From contig CAYTLW010000126.1 in NCBI GenBank assembly GCA_964438735.1, forward strand, positions 1 to 21,970: DNA of 21,970 nt. Direction: 5' to 3'. The notes beneath the pieces are model-generated. The model was not told where the DNA came from and did no database searches. It saw only the letters and a program-made list of their open reading frames with translations. This document shows positions 6,863-14,994 of the stretch, in pieces. Made by a program: the position numbers and the translations under genes. Source of the DNA: CAYTLW01 sp964438735 (GTDB taxonomy: Bacteria > Myxococcota_A > UBA9042). Each line of letters begins with the position of its first letter. Within the stretch, counting starts at the first letter, position 1.

Positions 6863-8452
6863 TCAGTCCATGACCGCCGGCTGCACCCGGCGCTCTTCGG
6901 CTTTTGGCTTGGGTTTGGCTGCGCGGCGGATGGGGCGGCGCTTTGGGGCTGGGGTGGCGGCTGGTTTTGCGGTGGCCGGTGGTGGCTTTTCGACCACTGG
7001 GGGGACGTCGGCTTTGGGCTCGGGGAACTGCTTGACCAGGGCTTGAAGTCGCTTGTTTTCCGGGTCCAGGGCCAGGGCTTCGGCGAGGAGGCGGCTGCGT
7101 TTGGCGCCCTCGGCGGCCATGGCCTGCTCGACTTTGCGGGCGGCCATCTCGTGCACGACGGATTCGACGGTGGGCGAGGGGGCCGGCGCGGGCGCGGGCG
7201 GTGGCGGAGTGGGGACGGCGGCGGGCGCGGCGACTGAGGCGGGGGCTGACGGGGGCGGGGTGGGTTGGGCGAGCAGCAGCCAGACGGCGATTCCGACGAC
7301 GACCAGGCCACCGGCGAGCAGGGCCGGCAGGAGCCAGTTGGTGCCTTGTTGTTGTGGGATAATGGGCGGCAGGACGGAGGCCTGGATGGTCACCGGTTCG
7401 TCGGAGACCTGGGTGCGAGTGACGGGGCCGGCGTCCTGGCCGGCGAAGGCGGTCTCTCGCTTCTGCAACAGCGGCGGCAGGGGTCCGGTGGCTTCGATGA
7501 GCTCCTTGACAGTGCCCTCGGCGGCGGCCTTGTCGGCTTCGTCGCCGTCGCTGTCACGACGCAGCAGCAAGGTGCGGCGGAACTCCTCCAGGGCGTCGCG
7601 CATGGCCTGGGCGGAGTCGGGCCTTTCGGCGCCCTGTTTGGCCAGCGTGGACATGATGATGTCGCACAGGTCCGGCGATGGCGGCGTCGGCGCGGTGGTG
7701 GCCAGATCCGGGGCGGCTTCGTTGGCGTGCATGTACATCAGCGCCAACGGCTTGGACGCATCAAAGGGCAGGCGGCCAGCGATGCAGCGATACAGAATCA
7801 CGCCCAGGGCGTAGAGATCGCTGCGTGGGTCGACCGGGTCGCCGCGGCACTGCTCTGGACTCATATAGGCCGGCGTGCCCAGGGAGTGGCCTTCGGCGGT
7901 GATGGACGAGTCCTCGGTGTGCGCCAGGCCGAAGTCCAGCACCTTGATCAGGGGATCGTCGCCCGACAGCGTGGCCAGGATGACGTTGGCTGGCTTGAGG
8001 TCGCGATGTACCAGGTCGGCCTGGTGCGCCTCGGACAGGGCCCGCAATACGGCGATGCCCACGTCGACGGTCTGCAGCTCGGTCAGGCGCTTGTCGTTGG
8101 CCTCGAAGTGGCGCAGCACGCGCTCCAACGTGGGGCCGCGGAGCAGCTCCATCACCAGGTAGAGGGGCCCCTCCTCGGCCTCGCCGACGTCGAAGACCCG
8201 CACCGTGTTGGGATGCGATAACGCGGCCGTGATCCGCGCCTCTCGGTAGAAACGTTCGGTCAAGCCGGGGTCGGCCGAGCGCGCGTCCACCGCCAGCATC
8301 TTGATGGCCACTTCCTGGTGGGTGCCCAGGTGTTCGCCGGCGTAGACGGCGCCGAAGCCACCCTTGCCGATGGCGCCGGTGATGCGATAGCGGCCGCTGA
8401 TGACGTCGCCGGCGCGATAGGAGGTGGCGTCCCTGGCGAAGTTCTCGGTCAC
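6863..8452 (-). CDS. Membrane-anchored Hanks-type Ser/Thr protein kinase (kinase 1)
   Basis: The start chosen is GTG at 8452, preceded by GGGAG. Another GTG at 8470 would add six residues but lacks a ribosome-binding site. The cytoplasmic kinase domain (about 20-295) is complete: glycine loop GKGGFGAVY (29-37), catalytic Lys51, helix-C Glu71, HRDLKPAN (149-156), DFG (173-175), and activation-loop GTPAYMSPEQ (SPE in place of APE). It should therefore be an active kinase. A Pro/Ala linker leads to one transmembrane helix (LLPALLAGGLVVVGIAVWLL, about 364-386). The outer part holds a second proline-rich linker, a TPR-like segment (RLLAEALALDPENKRLQALV) and a basic tail ending in PAVMD. The topology is the PknB-like arrangement with a non-PASTA sensor region. 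The gene is just downstream of kinase 2 (22-40 bp, depending on start) and is probably co-transcribed with it. Substrates are unknown. Confidence 0.95.
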   Translation of the reverse strand: MTENFARDATSYRAGDVISGRYRITGAIGKGGFGAVYAGEHLGTHQEVAIKMLAVDARSADPGLTERFYREARITAALSHPNTVRVFDVGEAEEGPLYLVMELLRGPTLERVLRHFEANDKRLTELQTVDVGIAVLRALSEAHQADLVHRDLKPANVILATLSGDDPLIKVLDFGLAHTEDSSITAEGHSLGTPAYMSPEQCRGDPVDPRSDLYALGVILYRCIAGRLPFDASKPLALMYMHANEAAPDLATTAPTPPSPDLCDIIMSTLAKQGAERPDSAQAMRDALEEFRRTLLLRRDSDGDEADKAAAEGTVKELIEATGPLPPLLQKRETAFAGQDAGPVTRTQVSDEPVTIQASVLPPIIPQQQGTNWLLPALLAGGLVVVGIAVWLLLAQPTPPPSAPASVAAPAAVPTPPPPAPAPAPSPTVESVVHEMAARKVEQAMAAEGAKRSRLLAEALALDPENKRLQALVKQFPEPKADVPPVVEKPPPATAKPAATPAPKRRPIRRAAKPKPKAEERRVQPAVMD

Positions 8453-8492
8453 TGCACTCCCGGGCGACACTGTGGCCAGACGCCCCAGACGC

Positions 8493-10199
8493 TCAGTCCA
8501 TCACTGCAGGCGCGGCGCTGGGCTTGGGTCGCGGCGCCTTGCGGGCTCGCGCCTTGCGGCGGGTGGTCGCAGCGGCGGGTTTGGCAGCGGCGGGCTGTTC
8601 GGCTGCGGGCGCTACGGATGGCGCCGGGCCGGGCGCCGCTGAGTCTGTTTTCGCCTTCTGTGCCATCTCTGCGGCCAGCTTGTCGACCAGGGCGGCGTAG
8701 GCCGGGTTCTTCGGCGCCAGTCGAGCGGCTTCGCGGGCAAACTCGAGTCGCCGCACCACCGGTCCGTCGCGGCCGGCCATTTCGGCCAGCAGTTCGGCCT
8801 TGATGACGTCGGGATCGACGGCCGGGGCCGCGGCTTTGTCGCCAGCGGGAGCGGTTGGTGCAGCCGTCGCGGCCGCCGATGACGGTGCGCCTCTGCCTGC
8901 CACCAGGGTGATCACCACACCCAGCCCGGCCGCCAATAGCAGACCGCCGATATAGAGCAGCGGAGACGGAGATTTCGATGCCGATGACGCCGGCGCATCC
9001 TGGGTGGACACGGCGGGCACCGCCGGCGCTGGCGCCGCTGGAGCCGGAGCCGCGGGCTGGTGACCGGTGGTCTGGCCAGGTCGAGGCAGCACCGTGGTGG
9101 GCTGATCTCCGGTCGTGGCCTGTCCGGCGCCAGGCGCGGGCTGCGGCTCCCTTTCTGCGTCGCTCAACGGGGCCACGGAGACCGGTGCGAACTCGCCGGG
9201 TCGATTCGCCGGCAGGGCCGCGAGGCAGCCTTCCAGGGCGGTCAGCATGGCGGCCGCCGTCTGGTAGCGATCGTCCGGGTTCTTCTCCAGCGACTTCATG
9301 ATGATGGAGACCACTTCTTCGGACAGGGGCTGGGGTGTCCGGTCGCGCGGATCGGGCGGCACCTCGTTGATGTGCATCGCCATCATGTCGACCTGCCGAC
9401 GGGCGAAGAATGGCAGGCGGCCACTGCAGCAGAGGTAGAGCATGATGCCAGCGGCGTAGATGTCGCTGCGGGCGTCCACCGGCTGGCCGCGGCATTGCTC
9501 GGGGCTCATGAAGACCGGTGTGCCGGGCGCCAGCCCCGATCCGGTCAGCGAGGAGTCCTGGGTGCGCGCGATGCCGAAGTCGAGCACCTTGACGACCACG
9601 TCGTTGGCGATAGCCGCGAACATGATGTTGGCCGGCTTCAGGTCGCGGTGGACCAGCTTCTGCTCGTGTGCTTCCTGCAAGCTGCGCAGTACGGCAATGG
9701 TCAGCTCGGTGGCCTGGCGCTCGGGCATGGCCTGCCGGGCTTTCAGTGCGCGCTTCATCACGTCGGCCAGGGTCGGCCCGGCGAGCAGCTCCATGGCGAT
9801 GAAGAAGGGGCCGCCCTTGTCCTGACCTACATCGAAGACCCGCACCGTGTTGGGATGCTGCAGGCTGGCGGTGACCTGGGCCTCCTTGTAGAAGCGACGC
9901 AGCACCACCTCGCCGGCCTCGCGCGGGTCGAAGTCGAGCATCTTGACGGCGATGTTCTGGCGGGTGCCCGTATGAACCGCGGCGTAGACCGAGCCATAGC
10001 CGCCGCGTCCGAGCACCTTGTCGATGCGGTAGCGATCGCCAACCACGTCGCCGACACGGTAGGCGCTCGGCGACTTGCTGAAGCCTGCCCACGAGATGGT
10101 CGCCACGCCGTCGTCGGGGCAGTAGGCCTCCGCGGTGGTGCGACCGCACGTCGGGCAATAGCGATTGTCGGCGTCGGGACTGGCCGGTGGCGGGGGCAT
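8493..10199 (-). CDS. Membrane-anchored Hanks-type Ser/Thr protein kinase with N-terminal zinc-ribbon-like motif (kinase 2)
   Basis: The ATG at 10199 is chosen because AGGAG (10205-10209) precedes it by 5 nt. An in-frame start at 10235 lacks such a site. The 568-residue product begins with a CPTCG (15-19)...CPDDG (27-31) knot of the kind seen before kinase domains in myxobacterial-type proteins. The kinase domain (about 55-330) has GRGGYGSVY (64-72), Lys86, helix-C Glu106, HRDLKPAN (184-191), DFG (207-209) and GTPVFMSPEQ, so all catalytic residues are present. After a long Pro/Ala/Thr linker there is one transmembrane helix (LLYIGGLLLAAGLGVVITLV), then a short TPR-like helix pair (LEFAREAARLAPKNPAYAALV) and a basic tail ending PAVMD, identical to kinase 1. 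It is the first gene of the minus-strand run and divergent from the beta-barrel pair. Role in signal transduction is inferred from the family. Confidence 0.95.
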   Translation of the reverse strand: MPPPPASPDADNRYCPTCGRTTAEAYCPDDGVATISWAGFSKSPSAYRVGDVVGDRYRIDKVLGRGGYGSVYAAVHTGTRQNIAVKMLDFDPREAGEVVLRRFYKEAQVTASLQHPNTVRVFDVGQDKGGPFFIAMELLAGPTLADVMKRALKARQAMPERQATELTIAVLRSLQEAHEQKLVHRDLKPANIMFAAIANDVVVKVLDFGIARTQDSSLTGSGLAPGTPVFMSPEQCRGQPVDARSDIYAAGIMLYLCCSGRLPFFARRQVDMMAMHINEVPPDPRDRTPQPLSEEVVSIIMKSLEKNPDDRYQTAAAMLTALEGCLAALPANRPGEFAPVSVAPLSDAEREPQPAPGAGQATTGDQPTTVLPRPGQTTGHQPAAPAPAAPAPAVPAVSTQDAPASSASKSPSPLLYIGGLLLAAGLGVVITLVAGRGAPSSAAATAAPTAPAGDKAAAPAVDPDVIKAELLAEMAGRDGPVVRRLEFAREAARLAPKNPAYAALVDKLAAEMAQKAKTDSAAPGPAPSVAPAAEQPAAAKPAAATTRRKARARKAPRPKPSAAPAVMD

Positions 10200-10381
10200 G
10201 GCTTCTCCTGTGGCCGAGCGTATGCCGGGCGCCATGTCGCCGCAAGCCGTGCAGCGGCACCGCGTGCATCAGCGCGCTGGTTCACATGCATTTCACACAC
10301 CCTTCGCCCAGGTTTCGCCTCGACGATGCGCAGTTGTCATGGCCGCCGCCCATCTTGAGCCTGCCAACGAGGGAGGCCCAC
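10200..10381. promoter_or_regulatory. Divergent intergenic region between kinase 2 and the barrel pair
   Basis: This 182-bp spacer separates two divergent starts and so should hold promoters for both directions. I can identify both ribosome-binding sites but no convincing -35/-10 pair or operator. A perfect ATGCAT palindrome occurs near 10286-10291, of no clear meaning. Confidence 0.4.
10205..10209 (-). promoter_or_regulatory. Ribosome-binding site deciding the start of kinase 2
   Basis: AGGAG on the minus strand lies 5 nt before the ATG at 10199. It selects this start over the in-frame candidate 36 bp upstream at 10235. Confidence 0.75.
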
Positions 10382-12154
10382 ATGATCGCTCGACTCCGAA
10401 TCCGACACAGATGTCACTGCCCGAGATGCACTGCATGGCTGGTGCTGCGCGGCGTCGTCGCCCTGTCCGTCTCAATCGCCGTGCTCGCCGCCGTGCGCGA
10501 TGCCAGGGCCGCTCCGAAGCGGTCCGCCGGCGCGGCCACCGAAGGCATGCTGGTGCACGTGCAGGGGGCTGAACACGTGATCGACATCGGCCGCAAACAC
10601 GGTCTGCGCGCCGGCAATCGGGTGCGCTTGTATCGGACGATCCGGGTCCGCCACCCGGTCTCGGGTCGCAAGCTGCGCGATCGCTTCGAAGTGGGTGAGG
10701 TGGAGATCAGCGAGGTCGCGGCCCGAATGGCCGTATTGATCGTGCCCCCCAAGATGGCGCGGCGATTGCGACCCGGCGATCCGGTGCAGGTCCTGCGCCC
10801 GAAACCGCGTCCGCAGCCCAAGCCAGCGCCCGCCGCTGCGCGATCGCCTGTCATCACCGTGCCGGCGGCCGTCCTGCCCCCGGCAGCGCGCCGGCCGGGC
10901 GCCCCGCTCCTGAACCCGACCTCCCTGCGGCCTGGGCAGTTGGCCCCCGACCCGGTTGAGCAGGCAGCGGAGCGCCAGTTTCGGGCCACGCTCGGCAAGC
11001 AGCCGGCCGAACGCATCACCGCCTGGCGACGCTTCCTGGCGGAACATCCCGACAGTCCGCTGGCTGCGGGCATCCGGGCCGAGATCGACACCATGGCCGA
11101 GTTGGGCGCCGACCAGCGCCGACTGCAGCAGGGAGATTCAACGCGACGCAGACTGGAACATGCCCGCCGCATCGTCCGCCACCAACCCCTGCCGGCCATG
11201 CGCGTCGGGGAGCCAGCGTGGGTGGTCATCACCGCCGCGGATTGGAGCTCGGTGGCCGACGCGCGGGTCTACTACAAACGAACAGGCGCCGGGGTCTTCC
11301 GCATGGCCCGCGCTGAACCCGCCGGACGCCTGCATCGCCGGGTTCGACTGCCCGACGACGCAGTTCGCAGTCCCGGCTTTCAATACTTCGCCGTGGTCAC
11401 CGACACCGGCGGCGGCATCCGGCACCTGGCGGGCGATGCCAGCAGACCGCGGACCGTGGCGGTCAACGACGCCCACGCCACCATCGGTCGGCCGCGCAAA
11501 GACGCCACCACGCTGCGCTGGATCACCGAATACGTCGACTTCAACCGGATGCGCGGCGATGACCGGGTGCTGATCTCGGAGCTCTCGGTGGCCTATCGGC
11601 TCAATCACGGCCGGCTGCACGCCTTCGACATGGGCTACGGCTTCCTCAACGGACGCGGCGGCCGGGTGGCCGACGGCGGCGAGGCGCTGGTCGGCGGCAA
11701 GGTGGCCAGCCGCGGCGACACGTTGGATGGCCGCGCCGCCAGCTTCAAGTACGCCTGGCTGGGCACGGATTGGGCCTTCTCGCCGGCCTGGCATGGCATC
11801 GTGCGGCTGGTGATGGGCCTGGACGGCGAGGGCCTGGACACCGGCATCGAGCTGTTGACCCGCATCGGGGCCGAGAAGGGCACCCATCTGCAGCTTGGCA
11901 TGTCGGCGCTGGCGGATACCGGCCGGGCGGCGTCCGTGGCGCTGACCACCCACGTGGTGCCCAAGGTGCCGATGACCGGCGTCTTCGAGGTCACCAATCG
12001 ACCCGTGGGCGAGGACCTGGGCATCCGCCTGGTCTACCAGGCTGACTTCGAAGTGACCGAAGCGCTCGCCCTGACCGGCCGGGCCAGCTACGCCCTGCGC
12101 ACCATCGACCACGCCGGCTTCGGCCTGGGCGCCGGCCTGGCGCTGAACTGGTAG
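10382..12154 (+). CDS. Exported protein with Ig-like domain and probable C-terminal outer-membrane beta-barrel
   Basis: The ATG at 10382 follows GGAGG (10372-10376) by 5 nt. The longer open frame from 10187 has no such support and overlaps the divergent promoter region. The 590-residue product has an N-terminal signal-like segment (hydrophobic about 18-38, Ala-rich cleavage region near 43), oddly preceded by CHCPRC. Next comes a small beta domain (about 55-140, GMLVHVQGAEHVIDIGRKHGL) reminiscent of SH3-like FlgT-type folds. A Pro-rich linker and a helical TPR-like piece (RITAWRRFLAEHPDSPLA) follow. An Ig-like segment ends in QYFAVVTDTGGG. The last ~200 residues are alternating beta strands (AFDMGYGFLNG, GIVRLVMGLDG, ELLTRIGAEKGTHLQLGMSAL) and end in aromatic LNW, typical of outer-membrane barrels. 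The next gene starts 24 bp downstream and shares the Ig-like segment. Function is unknown; scaffold, porin or surface receptor are possible. Confidence 0.85.
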   Translation: MIARLRIRHRCHCPRCTAWLVLRGVVALSVSIAVLAAVRDARAAPKRSAGAATEGMLVHVQGAEHVIDIGRKHGLRAGNRVRLYRTIRVRHPVSGRKLRDRFEVGEVEISEVAARMAVLIVPPKMARRLRPGDPVQVLRPKPRPQPKPAPAAARSPVITVPAAVLPPAARRPGAPLLNPTSLRPGQLAPDPVEQAAERQFRATLGKQPAERITAWRRFLAEHPDSPLAAGIRAEIDTMAELGADQRRLQQGDSTRRRLEHARRIVRHQPLPAMRVGEPAWVVITAADWSSVADARVYYKRTGAGVFRMARAEPAGRLHRRVRLPDDAVRSPGFQYFAVVTDTGGGIRHLAGDASRPRTVAVNDAHATIGRPRKDATTLRWITEYVDFNRMRGDDRVLISELSVAYRLNHGRLHAFDMGYGFLNGRGGRVADGGEALVGGKVASRGDTLDGRAASFKYAWLGTDWAFSPAWHGIVRLVMGLDGEGLDTGIELLTRIGAEKGTHLQLGMSALADTGRAASVALTTHVVPKVPMTGVFEVTNRPVGEDLGIRLVYQADFEVTEALALTGRASYALRTIDHAGFGLGAGLALNW

Positions 12155-12178
12155 CCCCACCACACCGAGGAGATTCTC

Positions 12179-13294
12179 ATGCATCGCATCCCGCTCTCCG
12201 TCCTGTCCATCATCCTGGCAGGGGTCGCCGCGCCGGCATGGGCCGCGTCACCGTCGCCCAGCCGCCCCGCCGCGCCGGCAAACAAGACCGCCGCGCACGC
12301 AGCGCAGCCCCTGTCATGCCACCACCTGCCGCCGGCCCACGCGCCCGCAGACCGCCCGTTGAACCTGGACTTCGCCATCGCGCCGCTCAGCCGGCTCGCG
12401 GCGGGTCATGTGCATTGGCGCTCGGCCGAGGGCGGTATCTGGCGAAGGGCGCCGATCCAGCTGGCCAGCACCGGCCGGATGCGCGCGACAATTCCGGCCA
12501 ACGTGCTCACCGACCCCGGCCTGGCCTACTACGTGGTCCTGCGCGACACCTCTGGCGGTCAAAGTGCTCACTTCGCCAGCGAGGCGCATCCCCACCGAGT
12601 GATCGTCCGCGGTGACGCGGGACTGGTGCGGCGGGAGCTGGCCGAGATGGAACTCGGCGGCTTGCGTTCGGAGCTGGAACTGGCCGGCAGCTGGGTCGAC
12701 TTCCACACCCTGGGCGGCGACGCCACCATCGGCCCCGACTATCGGGGCAGCACGCTGCGCTTCCGCCATTGGTTGCTGGGCGGGGTGGAGTACATCGAGT
12801 TCGGCGTCGGCACCCTGCGTGGACAGGCGCCGCCGGACAGCCTGCCCGGCACCCAGCCCACCCATCGCGTGCCCGTGGGATTCGACCGCGGTTGGGCCCA
12901 GGTGGGCTTCCGCATGAGCGAAACGGTCGGCAGCTACGGCCGACTGCTCCTGGGCGGCGACGAGCAGACCTTCCGCGTCGGCGTCGCCGGCGGCCTGCGC
13001 ATCGGCCGCCCACGTCACGCCCGCTTGCTGCTCGAGACGGGGGTGATCGGCGGCGTCGGCGCCCACGTGATGGCCGCCTTCCACCTGGACACCATCGAGC
13101 GCTGGCCACTGGCCGTGGAGATCCAGCTCGACAACCTGCCCAACGCCACCGCCGAAGTCGCCGAGCGGGTGCGCCTGCGGCTGGGACACGAGATCAGCGC
13201 CAACCTGGTCGCTGAGATGGTCGCCACCTACCAGGCCCAGCGCCACGAGGATCATGGCTTCGGCGCCGGAGCACGCCTCGCCATGCGATTCTAG
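12179..13294 (+). CDS. Exported protein with Ig-like domain and probable outer-membrane beta-barrel, related to the upstream gene
   Basis: The ATG at 12179 follows GAGGAG (12167-12172) with 6 nt spacing. The 371-residue product has a clear signal peptide (about 1-22, ending APAWA|ASP). A low-complexity Pro/Ala region with one CHHL motif comes next. An Ig-like segment (about 60-140) with HVHWRSAEGGIWRRAPI and LAYYVVLRDTSGG aligns by eye with the same part of the upstream protein (RVYYKRTGAGVFRMA, FQYFAVVTDTGGG). The C-terminal ~220 residues alternate hydrophobic and polar residues in strand-like stretches (ELELAGSWVDF, YIEFGVGTLRG, RVGVAGGLRIG, ARLLLETGVIGG) and end in Phe, consistent with an outer-membrane barrel recognised by the BAM machinery. 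The 24-bp gap to the upstream gene indicates one operon. The pair may form a two-component surface structure. Its biochemical role is not recognisable. Confidence 0.87.
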   Translation: MHRIPLSVLSIILAGVAAPAWAASPSPSRPAAPANKTAAHAAQPLSCHHLPPAHAPADRPLNLDFAIAPLSRLAAGHVHWRSAEGGIWRRAPIQLASTGRMRATIPANVLTDPGLAYYVVLRDTSGGQSAHFASEAHPHRVIVRGDAGLVRRELAEMELGGLRSELELAGSWVDFHTLGGDATIGPDYRGSTLRFRHWLLGGVEYIEFGVGTLRGQAPPDSLPGTQPTHRVPVGFDRGWAQVGFRMSETVGSYGRLLLGGDEQTFRVGVAGGLRIGRPRHARLLLETGVIGGVGAHVMAAFHLDTIERWPLAVEIQLDNLPNATAEVAERVRLRLGHEISANLVAEMVATYQAQRHEDHGFGAGARLAMRF

Positions 13295-13325
13295 CGCCGC
13301 GCGCGCCCGGCGAAAAACACCACCA

Positions 13326-13353
13326 TTGGACTGGGTTGTCGGGTTCGTACTAG
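13326..13353 (+). promoter_or_regulatory. Weak sigma70-like promoter candidate before the NHL lipoprotein gene
   Basis: TTGGAC (13326-13331) and TACTAG (13348-13353) are separated by 16 nt and lie about 50 bp upstream of the ATG at 13406. Both boxes deviate from consensus, so this is only a candidate. Confidence 0.2.
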
Positions 13354-13405
13354 GCTCCCGCGGGTCTGAAAGTCGACGCTGTCGATCGATCCGAGGGGGG
13401 AAGTC

Positions 13406-14926
13406 ATGGGCTTGCATTCACTTTCGTGGCCGGGTTTTGCGCGCAGCATCACCGCACGCATCTTCATCACCGGGCTGTGCGCCACGCTCTTGCTGGCCTG
13501 CTCGGACGATCCGGAAGGCAGCGGCGCCGTGTGCACTGCAGGCCTGACCGCGCAATGCCCTTGCGATGCCATCATCGGCACCAAGACCTGCACCGCGGCC
13601 GGCATCTACGGCCCCTGTGATTGCAACCTGCCCTACAAACCCCAGGGCGGCGACGTCTACACCGGCGACGGCGCCCAGGCTGGCGACGGCGCCCAGGCCG
13701 GCGACGCTGGCGCGGTCGACGCCGGCAGCACGACGGCGGATGCCGGCACGGCCGACGCGGGCGCCCTGGTCGATGCAGGCGTGGTCGACAGCGGCACGAC
13801 CACCGAGGACACGGGCGGCGCAGTCGACGCCGGCGGGCCGATCGACACCGGCCCCATGGACACCGGCTCGACCGCCGACACAGGACCGATGGACAGCGGA
13901 CCGGTCGACGCCGGAGCGGCGCCTGACTCCGGCTCCGCCGTGCCCTGCAACGGCACCTGGATGGTCACCACCGCCGCCGGCACTGGCCAGATGGGCACCA
14001 CCGACGGCCCCGCCGCCAAGGCGCGCTTCTTCAAGCCCCGCGGCATCGCCATCGGCCCCGGCGGCGACCTCTACATCGCCGACAGCAGCAACAATCGCAT
14101 CCGAATCCTCACCACCAGCGGCACGGTCAAGACCCTGGCCGGTTCGTCCTTTGGCAGCGACGACGGCGTCGGCACCAAGGCGAAGTTCTCCAAACCCGCC
14201 GGCCTCGCCGTGACCGCCAAGGGCGTGGTCTACGTGGCCGACCGCGACAACCACAAGATCCGCCGCATCGCCGCCGATGGCACGGTCACCACCTTCGCCG
14301 GCAAGGGCATCCAGGGCTGGACCAATGGCGACGCGCTCAAGGACGCCCGCTTCACCAAACCCCAGGACACGGCTGTGGACGAGGTCAACGACATCGTCTA
14401 CGTCGCCGATACCCACAGCCACAAGATCCGCGCCATCGCCAACGGCCAGGTCACCCTGGTGGCCGGCTCCTCCATCGGCAATCAGAACGGCAAGGGCAAC
14501 ATGGCCCGCTTCGCCTACCCCAAGTCCCTCGACCTGGCCCCGAGCGGCGACCTCTTCGTCGCCGAGCGGCACAATCACCGCATCCGGCAGGTCAAGGTGG
14601 ACGGCACCACCACGACGTTCGCCGGCAGCTTCGGCGGCTACGTCGATGACATGGGTGAAAAAGCCAAGTTCAAGCAGCCCCATGGGCTGTCTGTCGGAAC
14701 GGACAGCGCGGTCTGGGTCGCCGACCGCGACAACCACAAGATCCGCCACATCACGCCCGGCGGCCTGGTCAGCACGCTGGCTGGCACCAGCAAGGGTTTC
14801 GCCGACGGCCCCGCAGACAAGGCGAAGTTCTTCGAGCCGTGGGCGGTGGCGGTCGCTTCCGACGGCAGCATCTGGGTTTCGGACAACGGAAACAATCGTA
14901 TCCGAAAGATCACGTGTGTGCCATAA
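13406..14926 (+). CDS. Lipoprotein with Asp-Ala-Gly linker and a single six-bladed NHL propeller
   Basis: The ATG at 13406 is preceded by a purine-rich AGGGGGGAAG. The 506-residue product has a signal peptide with lipobox LLAC (Cys32), so it should be tethered to a membrane. A small Cys-rich region (about 43-73; CPCD, TCTAAG, CDCN) may form a disulfide knot. It is followed by a ~110-residue linker of DAG, DTG and DSG units, a flexible stalk type common in myxobacterial surface lipoproteins. Residues ~187-506 form six consecutive NHL repeats, each with an ARFxxPxGxA strand, a (Y/W)VAD...NHKIR strand, and a TVTTFAG strand. The count fits one closed six-bladed beta-propeller. The blades closely resemble those of the giant protein encoded convergently next door, so common descent or interaction is likely. 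NHL propellers usually mediate binding; no catalytic residues are recognisable. The ligand is unknown. Confidence 0.93.
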   Translation: MGLHSLSWPGFARSITARIFITGLCATLLLACSDDPEGSGAVCTAGLTAQCPCDAIIGTKTCTAAGIYGPCDCNLPYKPQGGDVYTGDGAQAGDGAQAGDAGAVDAGSTTADAGTADAGALVDAGVVDSGTTTEDTGGAVDAGGPIDTGPMDTGSTADTGPMDSGPVDAGAAPDSGSAVPCNGTWMVTTAAGTGQMGTTDGPAAKARFFKPRGIAIGPGGDLYIADSSNNRIRILTTSGTVKTLAGSSFGSDDGVGTKAKFSKPAGLAVTAKGVVYVADRDNHKIRRIAADGTVTTFAGKGIQGWTNGDALKDARFTKPQDTAVDEVNDIVYVADTHSHKIRAIANGQVTLVAGSSIGNQNGKGNMARFAYPKSLDLAPSGDLFVAERHNHRIRQVKVDGTTTTFAGSFGGYVDDMGEKAKFKQPHGLSVGTDSAVWVADRDNHKIRHITPGGLVSTLAGTSKGFADGPADKAKFFEPWAVAVASDGSIWVSDNGNNRIRKITCVP

Positions 14927-14962
14927 ACGTCATGATTTGACAGATGTTTATGGCGTTCCTTT

Positions 14963-14988
14963 GCAAAAGGGATCTAGATCCATTTTGC
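14963..14988. terminator. Candidate bidirectional terminator between convergent NHL genes
   Basis: A near-perfect inverted repeat has arms GCAAAAGGGATCT (14963-14975) and AGATCCATTTTGC (14976-14988), with 12 of 13 positions pairing. The core GGATCTAGATCC is an exact palindrome flanked by AAAA on the left and TTTT on the right, the symmetric layout expected of a bidirectional intrinsic terminator. The GC stem is short, so strength is uncertain. It lies between stop codons at 14926 (plus) and 14997 (minus) in unusually AT-rich sequence. Confidence 0.5.
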
Positions 14989-14994
14989 GACCGA

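Noticed and set aside
10187..10381. N-terminal extension of the first barrel gene to 10187
   Set aside because: It lacks a ribosome-binding site and would overlap the start of kinase 2. The ATG at 10382 has GGAGG at ideal spacing and begins a signal-like segment.
13295..13316. GC-rich hairpin (CGCCG...CGGCG) just after the second barrel gene
   Set aside because: It has only a 5-bp stem and is followed by an A run where T would be needed on the plus strand. No minus-strand gene ends there.
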